A stretch of 64,000 nucleotides of DNA from Arctopsyche grandis (GCF_051622035.1 NC_135362.1:15227501-15291500); one strand, 5' to 3'; counted from the stretch's first letter, positions 1 to 12,959 are shown. Notes: generated from the letters alone by a model not told the origin. Translations and numbers: made by a program.

Positions 1-372
1 TATCTTCACAATAGATTCTATCCTCCCCTAACACGGATTGGGTGTGGGTATGTACGGTGTCTCCCCAGACGCGAGGCGAGGAGAGTACATAATGGCCAAG
101 TGAAGAAACAATTTTTTCTTCTCCTGCCGAAACAGAAGAACAGAAAAGAACGGCGATAACAAAATATCTAGTCTTTAGCTGCGCCAAAGCTCCTTCTGTG
201 GCGATTGTTTCGCGAAAAAGATCAAATCGACCGTGAAAACTCCTAATAAAGTACATAAATACGTATGTATATCCATTTTACTCAATTAATTTTCACCCTT
301 TATCAGAACAGCTCTTCGATGGCGCCATTTAATCATCAAGCATAAAAATTTAATATATTATTTTTATACAAA
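1..372. other. Non-coding sequence, no feature recognised
   Basis: Read on both strands. I see no ORF with recognisable protein similarity, no tRNA-like boxes and no clear inverted repeat. Confidence 0.5.
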
Positions 373-663
373 TTGAACATTTTAGTGAAAATGCCTCTTG
401 GTGCTACAAAAAAACAGGAATTAAATAATGGGCTAAGAAAGATTTCCCGTAGATTCATATTTAAAGTCGAAGAAAATGACTTAAAATGGATCAAGACAAA
501 ACAAAATCAGCTGTGTGCCGACAGTTATAAAGTCGTGATAGATCATCTTTTGAATGCTGCTGAAAATGAAGTCATTCCTCCTGAGAAAAAATATTTTACC
601 TATACTTTACTTATTTCAAGGATCTCCGCGGAACATGAGAGGTACGGTTATGTGACGCTATAG
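373..663 (+). pseudogene. Possible Helitron helicase-like fragment
   Basis: An open stretch of about 96 codons begins at a TTG, not an ATG. Its centre reads LKWIKTKQNQLCADSYKVVI followed by DHLLNAAENE. This resembles the N-terminal Helitron-like domain of Helitron Rep/helicase proteins, where a hydrophobic residue, a (Q/N)xxLR-type turn and a basic or acidic run precede the conserved ILPSSF region. The ILPSSF and catalytic motifs are not visible, and the frame closes at 663. If it is a Helitron relic it is short and dead. The resemblance is by eye only, so a chance ORF remains possible. Confidence 0.3.
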
Positions 664-1092
664 CAATCATATCCTGTTTTGGACTATTCCCGGAAGAATG
701 CACTGAATTGCATTAAATAATGGCAGCGCAGTTTCGAGAAATCCAAATTATCAAAGGCGCCCTAGAAGAATTTCACAAAAAAGGACTAGCACCCTCGGAT
801 AACCCCTTGACGCTTTTTTGTGGAATTCTATTGCGTTAGTTCTTCTTGAGCATTTTTTTTTTTAAGTTTGGATGTCTCGAAAGTGCGGCTCTCTTGAGTG
901 CATTTATCCGATCACCGTTTTGGACCTTCAAACCATTTCGTAACATTTACATATAATCAACAATGGACTTAAATAATGTCAAAAATAAATGCCAGTGACC
1001 AGTCATGTGATCAACCAGATTTAGTCACGATGGTATTTAAATTTTCGACGAGTTATTCATGTAACGGTTGAAAAGACGGAAATAGCAGAAAC
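664..1092. other. Non-coding sequence, nothing recognised
   Basis: Short broken frames follow the preceding ORF; no splice-bounded coding segment or repeat terminus could be supported. Confidence 0.4.
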
Positions 1093-1438
1093 ATAACCAT
1101 ACTAACACACTTGTGAAGAGTCTCGGTGATTACAACAAAATGTCTATACCCTACAGGTATAAACACAGATTACCTAAACACAATCTGCTTTAGGTCATCG
1201 ACTTTAGAGAGTCTTTAATTAATATTATGTATTAGATGTATTATGAGCATTTATAAGGATTGTAAATAGGTTTTTGAGCTCTTTTTCCTATTATGCTGTA
1301 CATTAACATTAGAATAATATAATACTATGATTACTAACCAAATAAAATAAAATTGTAAAATAAAAAAAATGATTAGTAGATCAGTAGCTATTAAAATAGA
1401 TATAAGATAATAATAAAAAGCTTTTAAAAATCAAAAAA
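1093..1438 (+). mobile_element. 5'-truncated Jockey-type LINE, 3' tail (copy 1)
   Basis: This stretch is closely similar to the 3' end of the LINE inserted at 36982-37621. Both copies share the last roughly 25 codons of the reverse-transcriptase ORF (ending RYKHRLPKHNLL then TAG), the downstream TCATCGACTTTAG, an AT-rich 3' UTR and an A-rich tail. Relative to the other copy it has a small insertion (ACAACAAAATG against ACAAAATG) that shifts the frame. The truncation point near 1093 is typical of incomplete target-primed reverse transcription. I could not identify a convincing target-site duplication here. Confidence 0.75.
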
Positions 1439-4187
1439 CACACTTCGAACAACGTGTTATAATCGATGGTTTCAAGTGGAAATTTGGGTGGTCCGAGTGC
1501 GGGTCATGTTTCGGCTTTTTTTACAAGGCTTTTGTGTTTCACTTCGCTAATGGTTCGGGCAATATTTCTACGTTCTCCTCATCGGTTTGAAACTTTGCCA
1601 TTTTGCGTGGTTTGGTCACCGATAGAAATTTATATCGCTTCCGTTTTAGAATGTAATAGTTTCGAGAAGCTAACGTTTAGTGGCCAGTAACCTTATATGT
1701 TTGACTTTCCGCCACCCACTCGTTTTATCAGATTTAATTGTTTAAACGCCAATAATTTTATTGTTTTCACACTATATCTTATAACATTTGCAGAGGGAGA
1801 GATAGCATAATCGCACTACTATACATATGTACATATATGATAATCAATATGTAAAGTTGTGTAAGACACATTGTTTATTGAATACAATGTCCTTATGATC
1901 ATTACATTATGCTTGGTTAATATTCGATGTAACAAATTAAAATATAAATTTAATCGAGCACGCATAATTAAGGCTACTAATTGGGCTAATAAATTTATTT
2001 TAACAGCGGTCCTCTTTTCCTCCTGAGGATAATGGCGGCAAGTGAATAGTTTTCATTAGCGAATTTTCCTCGTAAATACGCTAGGATTTGCTCTGCGGTG
2101 GGACGCAATTTAACGCCTGCTTTCTGGCACATTACGTTTTTACCATTGGACACTTTGTTTGAAACTTTGCACAATCTTAAAATTTATTTATGTCAAGTTT
2201 TCAATTATTTTTGAACCGTTTCACCACCGACGACCTTTCGCAAACGCTTGATAATCCGACGTTGTAAATTATTAAACCGCGCGATGGTTTCATGTAAAAT
2301 GTACACCTCTATTTACATCGAAATCACGGCGTTGAGTCGGGCCTAAACAACCTGACGCACTGCCTAGTTTTCGATTAGTTCACCGCACAACCCTTAATCA
2401 CCTCATTATTATTTAGCTTCGGGGACATGGAGCTCGAATATGCCTCCTATGATTTTGCAAAAATATTATGTACACTGTTCTAACAAGGATTGTTCAGAAA
2501 TTCGTATATCTACCTACTAGTTTCTGTGCTATTTAAATCAGCGTAGAAACTGGGAATTTTAACCCTCAGTCAAAAGTCTGAAATATTTAACAAAGCATTA
2601 TATTGCATATATTTGCATATTGCATACTTTGAGAGATTTGAGATCTTATATTCCAACATTTCACCGAGAAACCTTTTCGAGTGCGATCGTAAATCAAGAT
2701 ATGTCTCCAAAATCACCAGAATGTAGGAATAAATGTGGTATGTCGATACATTTATTGTTTTAGTTCAATTTGATGTTTTATTTTTGAAAAAAAATCATGC
2801 TATTGTTTTGCCAGAAATTCTAATATTTCGAAAAATTTCATTTTTATTCTTGTTAAATTTCAATGTGTATTTTTTCCACGATAAATTTTTTTCATCGTAA
2901 TTTTTTTAATTTATCACAGTAGATCAATTTTAATTTGTACCGATTCACGTTTTTTATACATTACTTAATTATAATTCTTTGGAATAATTGCAGGTTGTAA
3001 TTGCGAGATAAAGCGGCAGATATCGAGTTAATCTGAAAATTGATGTTACAGGGTTAAATTGCATCCGTTCTCTTAATTACATCATAAATACATACATATC
3101 AACAGTGATCAGAAATTCCATATTATTGTTGAATCGAGTTAACTCTGTAACTGATTATTATTTTATCTACTTTTAACGCAATATGTAGTTAACTCGATTA
3201 TCGTAAAACATACGCACTGTCTTAAGATTTGATATTTAATAATTTATTAAATCTTGGTTCAACGGCTTTTCCAAGAGTGGGTAGTTGAAGCAACAGTTTC
3301 GGGTTACTTCACAATTACCAACAATGTCTTAATTAATATTCAACGGTACTTCATAAACACCTAGAAAGCGTACTACAGTGAGGTGAACAAATAGCTATTT
3401 TAATATTGGACATCCGTTGACTATATTTATCACATATGACAACCGATGAAGCCGTTGAACTATTTTGAAATAACTGTTATAAAATTTATATATTTATTTC
3501 GCCGAAATGGGGGTTGGGAGGGGAGCAGAAAACCGCACCAATATCAAAAAGTAAATAAAAGGATATGCTACGTGAGTGGAAATTCTAAACATCGTGGCTA
3601 TTTTTCGTGTTATGAATGAAGATTTTTGCATGATACCAAATAACTGCACTGACATGTGTGATGAATACTGACCCGATTTTTTTATGTAAAATTGAGAAAG
3701 GTTTAGTATAACTTATTCGTATTTTTAATTGCCTTAACTCTAACGTGCGTCCTTCATTTTTAAAATAATTCATTGTTACGATATGATCTGGGTGTTTCGA
3801 ACAAAAACTTTGATAAGAATATAATTATTCTTCGTATTTTTATGAGAAGTTTTATTGTTTTTATGATTGGGTGTGTGTGTGTGTGTGTATAATCTGATTT
3901 TTAAGGGTCGTTTAATTGCATCAAGTTTCTTGAACCGTCGTATAATATTTTCATTTCGGCATTTTAATCAATTGAACGTTCGAAGATTTGCTGAATCTTT
4001 ATATAAAGTACGAAATTATATATTAGATATATGCATTTATGTAGTTGAACTTCTTATATGTATTTGTGTGTAACTTATTTTAAATATTTTCATAATATAT
4101 TATAATTTAGGTGACCTTTACGACCCTTATCAAGAACATATATGTATTTGCTTTGAAATAGTTTGTTACATAAGTATAAATATGTAC
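1439..4187. other. Non-coding, AT-rich; no gene seen
   Basis: No ORF here shows family similarity. A (GT)n microsatellite lies at about 3871-3888. Several stretches (for example 2000-2400) are less AT-rich, but I could not assign them to an exon or an element. Confidence 0.5.
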
Positions 4188-4874
4188 CAGTGGCGTGCCG
4201 TTATTGGACTAGAGGGATTATTAGGTTAGTCCTCTAAAATCTTCTAAAATTTAAATCTCAACAATCAATTACAATGAATTCAATATCGTTGTCTATATTG
4301 ATATTGTCCACTCGAATTAGCAAAGTTCAGAAACAGGAATCGGCCCTAGCTAATTACTTAATACTTAATCGGCTGAGGTAGTTGTGGTAGTGGAATGTTA
4401 TGGTATGGTCCGCCGCGCCGTTCGCTTGCGCGGCCTCGCCGTCTCAATTCTCTTCCCTGAGTGGTACTGTCGAATTGTTATGTATAGTCGTTCTGTCAAA
4501 GACAAAACATTTTCTAATTAACTCATCTCCGCAAGAGTTTATGGAATTTTCATTAATTATAATCTAATTTGTGTCCATCAAACATCATTCTGAACTGTTT
4601 TTTGTTAAAATAACACATTTAAACAACTTCTTGAGTACAAATATAGCAAAAGACTCGGCTCACGAAACGATTCGCGAAAACAAATAACGAGGCCTTGGAA
4701 TGTTACATTCTTAATCGATTGTTCAACAAATCATTCTGAAGATTTAGTTTTGAAGACAAACAAGATGCTATTAAGAAAGGCGTGCTACTTATGATATTTT
4801 TGTTGGCCCAAAAATCAAACTCATATTTTTGTCCATACCTAGTCCCTTGTTTTAAAAGTTACGGAACGCCACTG
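4188..4874. mobile_element. Non-autonomous hAT-type DNA transposon
   Basis: The left end reads CAGTGGCGTGCCGTTA and the reverse complement of the right end reads CAGTGGCGTTCCGTAA, giving about 16-bp terminal inverted repeats with two mismatches. A CAGTG-type terminus is typical of hAT elements. The flanking octamers are ATATGTAC (4180-4187) and ATACGTAT (4875-4882), matching at 6 of 8 positions, so an 8-bp duplication is plausible but imperfect. The 687-bp interior includes a GC-rich patch near 4410-4440 and no intact transposase ORF. Confidence 0.7.
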
Positions 4875-6822
4875 ATACGTATGTATATATTATTATTAAA
4901 GAGATTTTGATCTTTTTCATATTTAAGCTACGTATTTAGTTATTGTATAAATTAATAGAATCTACATATGTATGTACATATAAATATATGTTAATGATTT
5001 GATGTGTTTTTCTTATTTATTTGATATTTTGATACACAAGTAGGATACAATTTGGATGTTGAATATCTCACTAAAATAAATAAAAATATGTTTCATACGT
5101 ATATACGTAATTCATTTAATCGATACTTTCCTTCTGAATACATAAAAAAATATTTTGGTTAGCAACCAGTAAACTTCGAACGTGAAAAGGGAGTTCCGTA
5201 GTACATTTCATTAAACAGTGTCATATTTATTATTTGTGTGATGAACCTTTTATTGAAATTTTTAAATATGCAGCCAGTTGACTTGGTGAAAATCAAATTC
5301 ACAAAGAATTAACCTTTTGATTGCGAGCGATACATTCAAAATGCACGAGAGTATTTTCACGATCGCTACTCACCCGTGAGTAAATTATGTTATCATTTAG
5401 TAGCGAGAGGCACGTGAAGCCTCCGGGCTTATCTTCATATTTAGATGGATTACCGTACCGTGTCCAATAAACGTAGCTTATAACCCAAGGCTACTCCTCC
5501 ACCTTACACAATCCATAAATAATCCCAGGATGTTCACTCTCTCGCAAGGATCGAATATCCCAGCGGACACACACCCTCAATCTGACAACGTCGTACGTTG
5601 TCCAAGTTAACCCGCTCAGACTGCACCGATATGTGCACACAACAACATATGCATCCACATTAGCTCGCTCATTGAGGACATCTGTCGTTGAAAGGGTTGT
5701 ATTACCACTCGACGATGGTCCCTTATTAAATTTATTATGTTGGTCGGTTCAAGTGGTATTATTGTTAGCACAGCATGCATGGTCTGGATTTGCAAGCGCG
5801 TAATTTAATTAGTGCGATTTAGTTAAACCACTTGTGTTTGTCGAAAACACTTTGCTGCTTCTCAAATTTTAAATTATGCTTTCGACTTGATATATCATAT
5901 CCAATTAGGGCGCTTTTATTCAACTTACATATATTAGTTTCCTGTGTTTTTTACTACGTATTTGATTTCATACAATGAAATACGTCGCTTTAGATTACCA
6001 ATGGAAAGATTTATTTCTGAAGAGGGTTATAAAAGAAGATTTGTGTTATAGAATGTCGGAAAATCGCATTATTTGTACGAAATGAAATTATTCTTAAAGT
6101 TGCTATCCATTAAAGGAAACAAGGGAATGTCGGATAACTGGGATAATCTGTGGATAATCCTATCCTTATCCCAATTATCTTGGGACAAAGGTCGATGTTT
6201 TTATTTCTTTAGTTTTTATTTCTAAGCGATCCTAAAAGGAATTACTTGCGTCGTTTCATATACATATACAAATCATACCGTATCACCAATTTAAAATGTT
6301 TTTATAATGGCCCATTAATATAAATCGATGATATTTTACATACAAGCAATCCTTTTAAGTTCCATTATTTCCAATTTCAGTAAACCAACATTAGCCTAAT
6401 TTTATTTTTTTTAGCATTGCTACCACACATCCAAGCCAATTTGATTCCATATACTTGACATAATGGCAAAGCGATCGATCACCACATAACATACACGCAT
6501 GATGTTTGGTATAATATAATAGTAACCGGATTCTAGTTATATTACTACTTATCAAATTGATAATTTTATATAAACACTAATTTTAATACATAATATATCA
6601 GTAGCCTTTGTTGTCTGACTCAATAGAACACGCGCAAGAACCTACGCATAGAAATTCTGACCCTTTAACCCATTGATAGAGTGGGATTTCATTACGGAAT
6701 CTTCGAAATGTATGTCATAAAACATTTATCTAACGTTGTATTTTATTATTAATCACTAGCTGATAAGGATGGCTATCAATCATATTCTCACATCGATGTT
6801 TTTACAATACATACATATGTAC
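4875..6822. other. Non-coding, no gene seen
   Basis: AT-rich with dispersed CATACATATGTA-type tracts. The stretch 5390-5770 is nearer 45% GC, but no splice-bounded coding frame was found. The last eight bases (ATATGTAC, 6815-6822) form the left flank duplication of the next element. Confidence 0.5.
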
Positions 6823-6889
6823 GGGGACGCGACAATTGGTGCAAGGCCAAAATGTTCAACGACAAAATGTACCCGAAAATTAGTGCACT

Positions 6890-6964
6890 GACAAAATGTA
6901 CCCGCGACAAAATGTACCCGCGACAAAATGTACCCGCGACAAAATGTACCCGCGACAAAATGTT
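6890..6964 (+). repeat. 16-bp tandem array in left arm tip
   Basis: The unit GACAAAATGTACCCGC is repeated four times head to tail, with a partial fifth copy ending in TTC. The mirror array in the right arm (about 10490-10570) has fewer copies and one degenerate spacer. Confidence 0.85.
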
Positions 6965-7199
6965 CAAAAATGTTCAAAATGTTCAAAAATCCTAAATTAT
7001 CCTATTTTAATGGCAAAAGTAACTTTTTATTGTATTATATTTATCGATGTATATGGTACTTTTTATCGTATAGATCGCGGATGTTATTAAATTATTATAA
7101 ATTAAAGGTGTTCTCAACCGTACCAACATATACTTATTTAAATTGAACAATTACATTTTAAGCGAATGTCATTGTGACTCATTGAATATCATTTTAAGA

Positions 7200-7795
7200 T
7201 GTCATTGAATTAGTATAAATGTCAGGGGTTCTCAACCGTATCCAATATTTACGTATTTAAATTGAAAAAAAAAACTTTCCGAGCGTATGAACTGCAGATT
7301 ACATTGCATTAGTTTATATGGCAGGGCTTCTCAACCGTCTCCAAAATTTTCTTTATTTCAAATGAATAATTTACTTTTTATCGTACACATCGCGGGCGTT
7401 ATTAAATTAGTATAAATGACAGGGGCTCTCAACCGTATCCAATATTTACGTATTTAAATTGAAAAAAAAAACTTTCCGAGCGTATGAACTCCAGATTACA
7501 TTGCATTAGTTTATATGGCAGGGCTTCTCAACCGTCTCCAAAATTTTCTTTATTTCAAATGAATAATTTACTTTTTATCGTACACATCGCGGGCGTTATT
7601 AAATTAGTATAAATGACAGGGGCTCTCAACCGTATCCAATATTTACGTATTTAAATTGAAAAAAAAAACTTTCCGAGCGTATGAACTCCAGATTACATTG
7701 CATTAGTTTATATGGCAGGGCTTCTCAACCGTCTCCAAAATTTTCTTTATTTCAAATGAATAATTTAGTTTTTAAGCGTATGTCATTGAATTAGT
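7200..7795 (+). repeat. 197-bp tandem repeats, left arm
   Basis: The marker GCAGGGCTTCTCAACCGTCT recurs at 7321, 7518 and 7715, a period of 197 bp. Each unit has two sub-blocks that share a TCTCAACCGT core. Units at 7370-7790 are nearly identical, implying recent local amplification or conversion. Confidence 0.85.
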
Positions 7796-8306
7796 TTAAC
7801 ACCGAAGACCTCTGTGAGGGACAGTACATATAAGATAATTATAAATTTTAGAGTTAAGTAATTTTAAAATTAGCTTGATAGCTAAGATAATATATAAATA
7901 AATAAACGTTGATCGCCACGTTTTATTTTGATAAAACAGTTCCCAGCCAGCGGTCACGTGTACTTCGAGTTTTAACATTGAATGTGACCTTTACGGCGTC
8001 TCTAAATCAAATTCACATAATTTTTTTCCAAAATTTTGTTTAAAAATGCAATTATTTTATTTCTTCTGCAAATAAGTCTTCTAGTGTACATTCGCAAGCT
8101 ATATGTAAAATGAAAGTTTTTTTTAAACTTAATATTTCATTATACAATTATAAGGCAAGAATATCAAATATTAATTTAGATAAATTTAATGTATTATTTT
8201 ACAATCAAGTCTCGAATTACGACTATTAGGATTTATGATGGAGAGATTTTACTTAGTGTTTAACAAAAAACAAATGTATGAATCGGACATTGTATTGGAG
8301 AAAAAA

Positions 8307-8426
8307 GGAGGTATGTAAAAAAGGCAGACATTAGAAATTTACAATAGTCAACCTTTTTTTTTTTTGGGCAACGGGTTCCTTAATCCCCAGCTAAAATTAT
8401 TTTTACATACCTCCTTTATGTTTCAC
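8307..8426. repeat. Small palindromic element inside the foldback interior
   Basis: A perfect 15-bp inverted repeat, GGAGGTATGTAAAAA at 8307-8321 and its complement at 8400-8414, encloses about 78 bp. The right end plus adjoining bases (8401-8426) recurs at 20007-20032 with one mismatch over 26 bp, so this is a dispersed family. Confidence 0.6.
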
Positions 8427-9765
8427 ATTAATATTGCATCATTTACAACTAACTATTATGCGTAAGAGTTGCATACAAAATTTAATTTTGACATGTAAAA
8501 GACACACGATTGATGTAAAATGCAATTAAAATGTAAATGTAAAAAAAATCACGCGCGTTGAATAGAGATGGCAAAACAATAATATATTTTGAAATTAGTT
8601 CTATGATTGACAGATGAATTGTCTACACAAATGGACGAAAATATGTAAAAAGACAAATGGGTTATAAAATTTTACTACCCTCATGTTAGAGGCTATTGAA
8701 TGCATTTTTTTCTTTGCGTAAAACCCTAGGACAATAGGCAAATGGTGGGTTCGAAATCTCTTCAATGTCCTCTTCAACTTCGGTTTGTAGCATTAGAATA
8801 ATAATTTTTAGCTATTCACAGTTGATAAGCTCGATCACATTTATTATAGAAAAATATACATATATCTATGTAATAAATTTATAATTTCTCTGGTATTATA
8901 AAGTTCTAATAAGGTTATCAAGTTAACAATACTTGTTCACCATCCCACCGCAAAATGCCTATGTTGAACGTGTGTTCTCATTAATTACATAAAGCTCACT
9001 GAACAGATGAGCGCAATTCGCATTATATTGACACAGTGAAAAGCGTGTTATAAAAAAGTGTATGTATTATAAAATGTCGTGCATTGAACTATATAATTAT
9101 ATAAAAGGGGAAAAAGAGCTGCTCCAAAAAACGAAAACATGAAGTCGCCCAATTCAAAGAAGAGTAAAGGCGAGAGAAGAACGTATGAATTAACCATCAA
9201 ATGCACAACTTTTTGCTTATTTATTTCTTATTATTTAAGAATGTATAAATTAAGTCATAATATACTCAAATTTTTTAAATGACATCAATATTTTTTATGC
9301 AGCGGTAGCTGTTGATAAGCAATTATATTATAACTAAATTTGTCACTGATGTTAGGTATTTTAAATTTTTAATTTAACAATTATTGTTTTAATCTGAAAA
9401 TTGATAAATTTTGTGTTTTAATGTTTTAAATTTAATGACATGTGCATTTCAACAGTTCGAACTATGATGATTCCATTATTTGAGAGCAGATCACTTTTAA
9501 TCTTACAATTAATGATGTATTATTTTAATTGAATATTGTTTATTTATTAAAATAAATATTATTACAAAATTAAGTAAAAAATTTAAAAATGATTTTAAAA
9601 ATACATGTCAAATGATGATCTTTTTTCTTTATCTATTTTGTATGCTCATATTATGTTTAAATGATTTTTGTTTTGTTTTCAACTGAATACAACTTATTTC
9701 ATATGAAGAAAAGATTTGTAATTTTGGCTTTTATTTATTTATTTTCATTATAAGATTTTATATTA

Positions 9766-10460
9766 CGGTTGAGAAGCCCTGCCATATAAACTAATGCAAT
9801 GTAATCTGCAGTTCATACGCTCGGAAAGTTTTTTTTTTCAATTTAAATACGTAAATATTGGATACGGTTGAGAACCCCTGTCATTTATACTAATTTAATA
9901 ACGCCCGCGATGTGTACGATAAAAAGTAAATTATTCATTTGAAATAAAGAAAATTTTGGCGACGGTTGAGAAGCCCTGCCATATAAACTAATGCAATGTA
10001 ATCTGCAGTTCATACGCTCGGAAAGTTTTTTTTTTCAATTTAAATACGTAAATATTGGATACGGTTGAGAACCCCTGTCATTTATACTAATTTAATAACG
10101 CCCGCGATGTGTACGATAAAAAGTAAATTATTCATTTGAAATAAAGAAAATTTTGGAGACGGTTGAGAAGCCCTGCCATATAAACTAATGCAATGTAATC
10201 TGCAGTTCATACGCTCAGAAAGTTTTTTTTTCAATTTAAATACGTAAATATTGGATACGGTTGAGAACCCCTGTCATTTATACTAATTTAATAACGCCCG
10301 CGATGTGTACGATAAAAAGTAAATTATTCATTTGAAATAAAGAAAATTTTGGAGACGGTTGAGAAGCCCTGCCATATAAACTAATGCAATGTAATCTGGA
10401 GTTCATACGCTCAGAAAGTTTTTTTTTTTCAATTTAAATAAGAAAATATTGGATACGGTT
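9766..10460 (-). repeat. 197-bp tandem repeats, right arm (inverted)
   Basis: The marker GAGAAGCCCTGCC recurs at 9771, 9968, 10165 and 10361, spacings of 197, 197 and 196 bp. The units are the reverse complement of those in the left arm and include the same AACGCCCGCGATGTGTACG block. Confidence 0.85.
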
Positions 10461-10615
10461 GAACATTTTGAACATTTTTGAACATTTTGTCGCTTAAACA
10501 TTTTGTCGCGGGTACATTTTGTCGCGGGTACATTTTGTCAGTGCACTAATTTTCGGGTACATTTTGTCGTTGAACATTTTGGACTTGCACCAATTGTCGT
10601 GTAACCCATATGTAC

Positions 10616-11370
10616 ATATATAGTTTCCACTGTTAAGTCAATATGTACATATAATTAGGAAAATAGTGTAGTATCCGTACTAATTCGACCATTGTATAGC
10701 ATTATCAGTGTGAAGGCAATGATCACCCTCGTTTTCTCATCTCCCTGAGGAAGTTCCATAGCGAAACAAGCCATCTTGTTGCAATCGCAGCGTGCATTTG
10801 TATGACAAAGTGTACTCGCACGAAGCGCATCTGCACCCACATAAGTTTTTAAGTGTAAAGTAAAATCCCGTATGTATGTTTTTGTTGTTTTGTTCCAGCA
10901 TGGAGACCAGCCCGTGAGTTATGACTGGACCGTTTTCATCCATTAAATGTATTAAAAGAAGTTGAGCTCAACGATGCGCTTTTAGTACAAAAAGTTCTTG
11001 ATATATGCCGTTACTTGGACGCACTCACGCGCAATTACTTTGAAAAAGAAAGGTTTATGGTGCAACAATATTGCGCACTCTTTTGCGTGAGACAAATAAG
11101 AATCTCCCATAAGTCAAATTATTTATTCTCATTTTATCAAAAATGTAGTATTAGGTACTACGCCAATTGATTGGATTTTTATATAAAAAAAGGTAATTTT
11201 TCTCGTGGCAAAAGATGTTCTACATATATAAAGGGCTTTCTTTGAGTCTCATATGGATATATGTACATATGTAGTTTGTACATAAATGCTATGCGGGTGG
11301 CAGTTTTGCAACTAAAATCGACGTTGTTGAGTTAGTGATGTGTTCCAATCAATTCTGTCGTTGAATCAAT
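10616..11370. other. Non-coding, no gene seen
   Basis: Unique-looking sequence. Overlapping short minus-strand frames near 10650-10940 show no family similarity and have no convincing splice signals. Confidence 0.4.
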
Positions 11371-11709
11371 TTATAAATAGGTCACCTCAACGACCATTTT
11401 ATTCACTTGATTTAAACTACTGTCTGGCTTTTTTTTCATATAGACTGGGGATGCACAAAATTTGTCCCACTTGTACGAGTATAATATTATATTTGTCTTG
11501 AATTTCTTATGCTCCTCTGGCACAATATTTCCCAGAGGATGGTATTGTAACAATATGACTACTACTATACAGCTGCAAAGTATGCCTAATGAAACTGTAT
11601 TTTTTCCTTCTTGATTTACATATTCTTCCATACAATTTAGAGTGCGATAGTATGCATACATAAAGTGAATTTCATCGTAAGGTTGGGTCGCTACCAGTTT
11701 GCAGTACAC
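11371..11709 (-). CDS. Unrecognised 112-codon ORF with one hydrophobic segment
   Basis: The frame opens at 11709 and stops at 11371. The predicted product has an N-terminal region with several aromatic residues, one strongly hydrophobic stretch (VSLGILCSCIVVVILL, about residues 40-55) that could span a membrane, and a lysine-rich C-terminal half. I recognise no family. It could be a small membrane-protein gene, an exon of a longer minus-strand gene, a decayed copy, or chance. No neighbouring frame clearly extends it. Confidence 0.2.
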   Translation of the reverse strand: MYCKLVATQPYDEIHFMYAYYRTLNCMEEYVNQEGKNTVSLGILCSCIVVVILLQYHPLGNIVPEEHKKFKTNIILYSYKWDKFCASPVYMKKKPDSSLNQVNKMVVEVTYL

Positions 11710-12959
11710 CTTTAATTATTGAGCATTCAATTTATATTATCAAAGCCGAAAATCTAACCCGATGAAATGGCCTTAACTACAAATATGTTTTGATCAAACC
11801 TCAACACAGGCAATTACGCTATCCGAAATCTTCCACAACTATCTCCCAGATTGATCTGTCTGGTTACTCGGTTTGATCGACGCACACGTATAAGCTGCTT
11901 AAAAAGGACGTTAATTACACGCATATGTGGAGACTCTCAACATGTGGTTCGCGTCGCAGATATTACAAACAGTGGTTTGCTTATACAAAGAATTTAAATG
12001 CTTTTATATTTAATGTAGATTGCACGTTTGAATTTGACCGTAAAGTTGACAATTTAATTCTTTTCATCGTGTGTTTCGACAATCGTGTTTTTTACGTGCG
12101 TTTGAGTAATTTTGCGTTTTTACGCGCGTTTCCGTTTTAAATAATTTCATAGCAATTTCGAGCTAATGTGTGAAATTAGCTGCCGGGGTGGTACCAGCTT
12201 GATTATTTGTCTGTTTGAAAAAAAGTAATATTCTATTAAGTCGACCGGTTCGACGGAAGCTTTTTACTGCTCTGACTGAACGTGCTGGGTCAATTAAGAG
12301 ATAACCTGAGTTAATAATTAACAGTTCAGGTGTTGGACTTTGTACGTAGTCGTTAACCATTTTCGAGAAAGAACCGCCCTTGTTAATTGATCTTTATTCA
12401 TATGTATAAATATGTACATATGTTGGAATATTTTCTGTTGAATATGTCGTACTATCATATCGCATCGTACCTTATCTTTATGGTGATTCGTTCGTAATAT
12501 TGATTGTGCAGTTTTTATCTTTATATTCAACCGTAAAGTGCGATCCATATTTAATACGTTTGACGTTTTATCTGTTTTATTTCAATTTATATTCAAATAA
12601 ATTAATTTATATGCGTAGAAGGAAGAAATCAATCGTTTTCAAAACAATCGAAGTTGTTTTTATTAAAATTATTGGAATAGCAATGTTCGCATATTTAGTA
12701 TATCTTAAGCTATTTATAGTTGCAAAAATATTTTTTTTAGTATATGTACCTACCTAAAAGTGAAAAACCCGCATGACGAATTTCTACTGTCTTTTGTGAA
12801 TAAATTTAAAACACCCGGATGGTTTGAGTGCAACAATTATTTTATCGCACATCTGATAAATTTTAAAACGATATGGCAACGAGTGCGTTTCTTAGTAATG
12901 ATAAGCTTTTTACTTTATCTACATATGTATGTACGTAGTAATAATAGATGAAGTTTTGT
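11710..12959. other. Non-coding, no gene seen
   Basis: Several overlapping short frames occur on both strands, none with family similarity or a codon pattern unlike random AT-rich sequence. Confidence 0.4.

Larger units (their letters stand above)
6823..10607. mobile_element. 3.8-kb foldback-type element with long tandem-repeat inverted arms
   Basis: The left terminus (GGGGACGCGACAATTGG...) and the reverse complement of the right terminus (GGGTTACACGACAATTGG...) match closely. The inverted arms then run about 970 bp on the left and 840 bp on the right. Each arm begins with copies of a CGACAAAATGTACC-type motif and continues into about 197-bp tandem units. The element is flanked by identical octamers ATATGTAC at 6815-6822 and 10608-10615. 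The central 2 kb (7796-9765) is AT-rich and shows no transposase ORF, so the copy is non-autonomous. The architecture resembles Foldback/Galileo-type elements. An 8-bp duplication is compatible with the P or hAT superfamilies, but I cannot assign the superfamily. Confidence 0.75.

Noticed and set aside
7796..7978. Possible solo LTR inside the foldback interior (GTTTAACACC... ...GAGTTTTAACA)
   Set aside because: Ends do not form a clean TG...CA pair and the flanking 5-mers do not match.
8738..8760. B-box-like GGGTTCGAAATC
   Set aside because: No A box or tRNA fold at the right distance upstream.
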